Source: JAHBXE01 sp044222195
Lineage (GTDB): Bacteria > Planctomycetota > Phycisphaerae > Phycisphaerales > UBA1924
Assembly: GCA_044222195.1 (NCBI GenBank)
Contig: JBGANS010000015.1
Coordinates: 1 to 64,000 of the forward strand
DNA length: 64,000 nt
Direction: 5' to 3'
Shown: one piece after another, positions 61,192 to 64,000 of the stretch
Numbering within the stretch: position 1 is the first letter of the stretch
How the letters are laid out: the number at the start of each line of letters is the position of its first letter
Translations under genes and position numbers: made by a program
Notes under the pieces: generated by a model
What the model was told of the DNA's origin: nothing
Databases searched by the model: none
Seen by the model: the letters and a program-made list of their open reading frames with translations, nothing else

Positions 61192-62630
61192 GGGCAGCCA
61201 CCATCAAAGGCAATATTGTGCTCTGCGAAGGCGTCACATATGAGCTGTTCGTCGGTCTCGTTCTTTGTTGCCGTCAGCACTTCGCTGAGCGTGCCGGAAT
61301 GGGCGCTGTTGCAGCCTGATCCGCCGACCGTAATGAGCGACCAGCGGCCGAACAGGATGCGAGCCTCTTCTAGGCCATCCGCGGTCGCGTACTTCGCTTT
61401 GAGACTGCCACGAATTCGCACCCAGGGCCCAGAGAGAAGCTGTCCCGCCAGGTGAATGAAATCGCAATCGCACATGGCGGTCGTGTGATTAGCAATGGGG
61501 TACTGGCAGTTGACAGGGCTGACGGAAGGTTCGCCTCGTATGGGGGTCGAGTTGTGCTTGTTGTGTTGTCTTCCGAACACATTATCATCGTTCAGCATGC
61601 TGGCATACGAATCTCCGTAGCCTTCATGGAACGCGGCATTGCCTGGCAGCGGCAGTTGCATCATAAAGAGCGCGATGTGCCCGTATTCATGGGCTGTCAC
61701 GGAGGCTGAGGCGCAGTTCCACATTCCTTCAGTCGAGTCGCCCCAGCTTCTTCCCAACGACATTAGGAATTCATGATTGTTCTCGAAGTACCAGCCACTT
61801 CCACAGCCGGCGGGGCTGCTAGCTTGATTGTTGGGAGCGATTTCCATGGGATGGGACCACCGCGCAAATGAAATTCCCATGTAGGCGGCGAAGAAATTGC
61901 GAGCCCTGTTCGCACCGACGATGGCGCTGACCTGGCCCATCTTGAACTCTGTCGACATCGTCGAGTGGTCAAGAACAAGGTCGACATTGCTCCCCGGAGT
62001 TGCGGAGGACGACGCCGAAAGCAGATCCGGCACGTACAGGTAATACCAAGTGCCGGATTCTGCAACCAAGTTGGCGATCGCGGAACCAACGTTTGTGAGA
62101 TTGACGGTCGGCGCGAATGAGAACTCGCCGTCCTGGTCCGTGTAGGTGGATGCCGAACAAGAAGGAGTGAGAGTCGCTACCACCTTGACGTTGGGAATCG
62201 GGTGCGTGACGAGGGTCTGGCCATCTCCTTGGTAGGGGAAAAAGGGACTCTCCATCATCGCCCCCAGACCCTTGACCGTCCCCGTCGTCGGCGGGTCAAC
62301 GCTTCGCGGCGCTGCGCAGTTGAACCCATTGTCCTGCACCAGCAACACCCGCGGCATCGCCGTATCCACAAAGTACGTCCGGTACGCCGCGCTCGCGTTC
62401 TCGCCGATTCTCGCATTCACACGCCAGCACCAGGCGTCGGGCCGCTGCCCCTCGCCGCGAAGCACCACTTCTTCCGGCGTGCCCTGGACCACGAGGTTCT
62501 CGATACTTGACCACATCCGCACGAACAGGCTCGCCGCCTCGGCCGTCAGGTACGGGTTCTCGCCCGGCCGTCGGTTCCCCCGCAATCCTCGCCGCGGCGT
62601 AATCCACCGCGCGATCGTCCTGCCCTTCAC
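61188..62630 (-). CDS. Metalloprotease domain (gluzincin type), intact 3' part of a disrupted gene
   Basis: A 480-residue open frame. The zinc site is SVTAHEYGHIALFMMQL, and a downstream Glu in AAFHEGYGDSYASML gives the HExxH-E pattern of gluzincins such as M36 fungalysins. A beta-sandwich-like part (PNVKVVATLTPSCSASTYTD) precedes it, and several cysteines follow the active site. The frame opens only with a GTG at KGRTIARW, and natural-looking protein continues upstream in the same frame across a TGA at 62703. On its own it has no signal peptide. Confidence 0.7.
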   Translation of the reverse strand: MKGRTIARWITPRRGLRGNRRPGENPYLTAEAASLFVRMWSSIENLVVQGTPEEVVLRGEGQRPDAWCWRVNARIGENASAAYRTYFVDTAMPRVLLVQDNGFNCAAPRSVDPPTTGTVKGLGAMMESPFFPYQGDGQTLVTHPIPNVKVVATLTPSCSASTYTDQDGEFSFAPTVNLTNVGSAIANLVAESGTWYYLYVPDLLSASSSATPGSNVDLVLDHSTMSTEFKMGQVSAIVGANRARNFFAAYMGISFARWSHPMEIAPNNQASSPAGCGSGWYFENNHEFLMSLGRSWGDSTEGMWNCASASVTAHEYGHIALFMMQLPLPGNAAFHEGYGDSYASMLNDDNVFGRQHNKHNSTPIRGEPSVSPVNCQYPIANHTTAMCDCDFIHLAGQLLSGPWVRIRGSLKAKYATADGLEEARILFGRWSLITVGGSGCNSAHSGTLSEVLTATKNETDEQLICDAFAEHNIAFDGGCP

Positions 62631-62702
62631 CTTGATCCGGATATCGCTCCCTCCACTTCCCTGCCGCGGATGAGTTGCCGATACGCGAACGAAGTGAACG
62701 AT

Positions 62703-62831
62703 TCATCCTTGCGTGACGGACCAGAGCTGGCGGACAGCCTCTGGTTCATGGTCCGTGAACGTGCCGCCGAAGAGTGAGCCGTGCTGGGCCAGCTCCGCCG
62801 CGGCCTGGGCCTCGCTCGTTTCAGGTGTCAT
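62703..62831 (-). pseudogene. Middle fragment of the broken metalloprotease gene
   Basis: A 42-residue frame (MTPETSEAQAAAELAQHGSL onward, ending LWSVTQG and TGA). It begins one base after the stop of the signal-peptide piece and is in the same frame as the protease domain, which follows after 24 open codons. It is too short and too well placed to be an independent gene. Confidence 0.5.
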
Positions 62832-62832
62832 G

Positions 62833-63057
62833 TCAACGCCCGAAGATGTAGGTAAGCCGGTTGGTCGCACTCAGTTGCTCCCCGCCACCGCCACCCGGCG
62901 CGTTCGCGGTCGGCGTGATCATCACCGCACGCTGAGCGCCCACATGCATCACCTTGGCATGCGGATACAACTCCCGCAACGCGGCGACAGGATCTTCGGC
63001 GTACGCCGAGACTGCTGGGAAGAGAGCGACACCAACGCACATGAGCGACTTCCGCAT
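62833..63057 (-). CDS. Signal-peptide piece of the broken metalloprotease, or a small secreted protein
   Basis: A 74-residue product: MRKSLMCVGVALFPAVSAYA is a good signal peptide, and AALRELYPHAKVMHVGAQRA plus a Gly-rich turn and RLTYIFGR follow. As it stands it could be a small secreted protein. Position, direction and the one-base change needed to fuse it with the next piece favour it being the N-terminus of the protease. Confidence 0.55.
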   Translation of the reverse strand: MRKSLMCVGVALFPAVSAYAEDPVAALRELYPHAKVMHVGAQRAVMITPTANAPGGGGGEQLSATNRLTYIFGR

Positions 63058-63180
63058 GGTTGCTCCTCGTGTTGCCGCAGTTGCGGCCCTCTTCCCGCTG
63101 GGCGACCGACAGGTCCCAAAAGTGTACCTCGGGGTTTTGACTATGCAAGGAACTTTCCCAAACTCTCAGTGCCCGCAGGA

Positions 63181-63231
63181 AGGCCGAAGTCGCTCAATAC
63201 TGTGTATTGGCCTCCATTGGCCACTTCGGCT
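63181..63231. repeat. Structured intergenic repeat with nested inverted repeats
   Basis: GCCGAAGT (63183-63190) and ACTTCGGC (63223-63230) form the outer arms. AATAC/GTATT (63196-63208) forms an inner hairpin, and TTGGCC occurs twice between. I recall similar wording in planctomycete intergenic regions. It is followed about 40 bases later by the interspersed repeat at 63272, so both may belong to one composite element. Confidence 0.55.
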
Positions 63232-63271
63232 ATGAGTGTCCTGTTTCAGGCGCTCCGTGGTGGATGTAGGG

Positions 63272-63296
63272 GTCCGCTCCCTGACGGTCGCGGTTC
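63272..63296 (+). repeat. Interspersed repeat, copy 2 (matches 6976-7000)
   Basis: It is identical to 6976-7000 at 24 of 25 positions and in the same orientation, 56 kb apart. It lies in the non-coding gap 63058-63348, which otherwise holds only the structured repeat at 63181 and presumably the promoter of the protease operon. Confidence 0.7.
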
Positions 63297-63348
63297 TGAT
63301 GGAAAGGGGGAGGAGGGCCTAAATTGAGCGAGTGGGTCGCGGACGGGT

Positions 63349-63867
63349 CTAGAGCTTGTTCGTCCACTTCTCGTTGACGAGGTCGTAGCGCTGCGCCGTG
63401 TCGTGTGCGGCGAGCGTTGCCCGGAATTGGAAGCGGGGGCCTCCGGCGCGTTTCCAGTTCCGTGCGACCATTTCCAAGATTTCCATTTCGACCGCGAACA
63501 TCGGCCAGTCCGCTTCGGGATCGACGGAGAACTGCTTGTTCAGGGCACGGACGCTTGCTCCGCGGGCGGTGAGGAGCGCCTTTCCGGGAGCGAACGGGCA
63601 CGCTTTTCTTGTCGCCGCGTCGAGCCCGAGCTGGTCGTAGCCCTTGGCGTAGAAGTAGGCCAGGAGCCGCGGCGTGCCCTCGGCGGCGTCGTGCACTTCA
63701 AGATCGACTTTCCAGAAGTTGGCGGGGTATGCGTGGGAAACGATTCGTGCCAGCGCCGAGCGCAATCCGGGCTCGAGCGGTTTCAACGTCTTGCGCACGG
63801 CCGCGCGGTACTTCCGGGTCGTGATGCTGTCTCGGACCAGTTTCAGGTAGATGCTGGGGAACTTCAT
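63349..63867 (-). CDS. Hypothetical protein
   Basis: A 172-residue soluble protein beginning MKFPSIYLKLVRDSITTRKY. Basic helices in the first 50 residues are followed by an alpha/beta region (NFWKVDLEVHDAAEGTPRLL, AYFYAKGYDQLGLD) and a C-terminal part with MFAVEMEILEMVARNW and DLVNEKWTNKL. There is no signal peptide, membrane helix or recognised motif. The frame stays open 14 codons upstream, but the ATG chosen fits better. No neighbour hints at its role. The remaining 133 bases of the window hold no clear gene. Confidence 0.6.
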   Translation of the reverse strand: MKFPSIYLKLVRDSITTRKYRAAVRKTLKPLEPGLRSALARIVSHAYPANFWKVDLEVHDAAEGTPRLLAYFYAKGYDQLGLDAATRKACPFAPGKALLTARGASVRALNKQFSVDPEADWPMFAVEMEILEMVARNWKRAGGPRFQFRATLAAHDTAQRYDLVNEKWTNKL

Positions 63868-64000
63868 GTTCGGGTGTGTCCTGGGGCGGCGGGCTGCGGT
63901 GTGCGGCATGTTTCGGGCGAGACCATTGAATCGCGCGGAGAATGGACAGGAGGTGGAATCGGGTCAGTCGGCTGGTTCGGGCGCGAGTGTTCTCCACTCG

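Larger units (their letters stand above)
61188..63057 (-). pseudogene. Secreted metalloprotease gene broken by a frameshift and an in-frame stop
   Basis: Three pieces lie end to end: a signal-peptide piece (62833-63057), a 42-residue piece (62703-62831) and the protease piece (61188-62630). Removing one G from the GGG at 62839-62841 joins the first two as YIFGVDMTPETSEAQ. Replacing the TGA at 62703-62705 by CGA joins the second to the third as SVTQGRIVHFVRVSATHPRQ. The repaired frame would encode about 622 residues with signal peptide, prodomain-like part and catalytic domain. Sequencing error, recent decay or programmed recoding cannot be told apart here. Confidence 0.6.

Noticed and set aside
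62296..62706. A minus-strand frame starting MNRSLRSRIG
   Set aside because: It overlaps the protease gene in another frame and its composition is not protein-like. The protease frame carries recognisable motifs.

Overview
The window looks like a piece of a high-GC planctomycete chromosome, most probably of the Phycisphaerae. This is an inference from several traits: two different GroELs next to one GroES; several prepilin-like proteins starting RGFTLIELLVVIAIIA with no type II secretion or pilus machinery nearby; secreted proteins ending in a hydrophobic stretch plus ARRRR (PEP-CTERM-like); a SecD-SecF fusion with a very large periplasmic part; a cassette of small WXG100-like proteins; and families of interspersed repeats. 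No rRNA, tRNA, CRISPR array, transposase or phage gene was found. No dedicated transcription regulator was recognised.

Layout. 135-12471 (minus strand): transaldolase, acyl-CoA synthetase, then a proteostasis block (GNAT, acpS, FmdB zinc ribbon, grpE, dnaJ, a small DUF protein, groEL2, sulfotransferase, groES, PepSY-like lipoprotein, small protein, groEL1). Imperfect inverted repeats interrupt this block on both sides of groES. One plus-strand secreted HEAT-like gene (2426-3424) sits inside it. 12859-20313 (plus): alpha/beta hydrolase, a lone nuoA, an EAL-CBS-degenerate GGDEF protein, DUF2752 membrane protein, two related lipoproteins, a glycosyltransferase-like protein and a low-molecular-weight tyrosine phosphatase. 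20334-35768 (minus): sucB and sucA, LysM protein, secDF-yajC-tgt, rhomboid protease, M50 protease, NUDIX hydrolase and CTP synthase. 35935-39252: frr, an unknown membrane protein, and a PqiA/PqiB-like pair. 39263-41166 (minus): a prepilin-like protein and the three-gene WXG100-like cassette. 41302-43694: trigger factor and two zinc-ribbon membrane proteins. 43806-48930 (plus): three glycosyltransferases, the last overlapping tail-to-tail with a 2-hydroxyacid dehydrogenase. 49961-52271 (minus): a tandem pair of prepilin-like paralogues. 52610-55905 (minus): an isoquinoline-1-oxidoreductase-type molybdenum hydroxylase operon with its dihaem cytochrome. 56039-59289: DUF1579 protein, O-methyltransferase, DUF1428 protein and an AlkD-like repair protein. 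59250-59760: a repeat-rich, G-rich non-coding stretch. 59763-63057 (minus): two tandem PEP-CTERM-like secreted paralogues behind a secreted metalloprotease gene that appears broken by a frameshift and an in-frame stop. 63349-63867: an unknown protein.

How the genes fit together. DnaJ/GrpE, two GroELs, GroES and trigger factor cover protein folding. SecDF/YajC, the rhomboid and M50 proteases, and the many secreted or lipid-anchored proteins point to active envelope biogenesis. The glycosyltransferases and the tyrosine phosphatase suggest surface polysaccharide synthesis. The least explained pieces are the WXG100-like cassette, the disrupted protease operon and the interspersed hairpin repeats.
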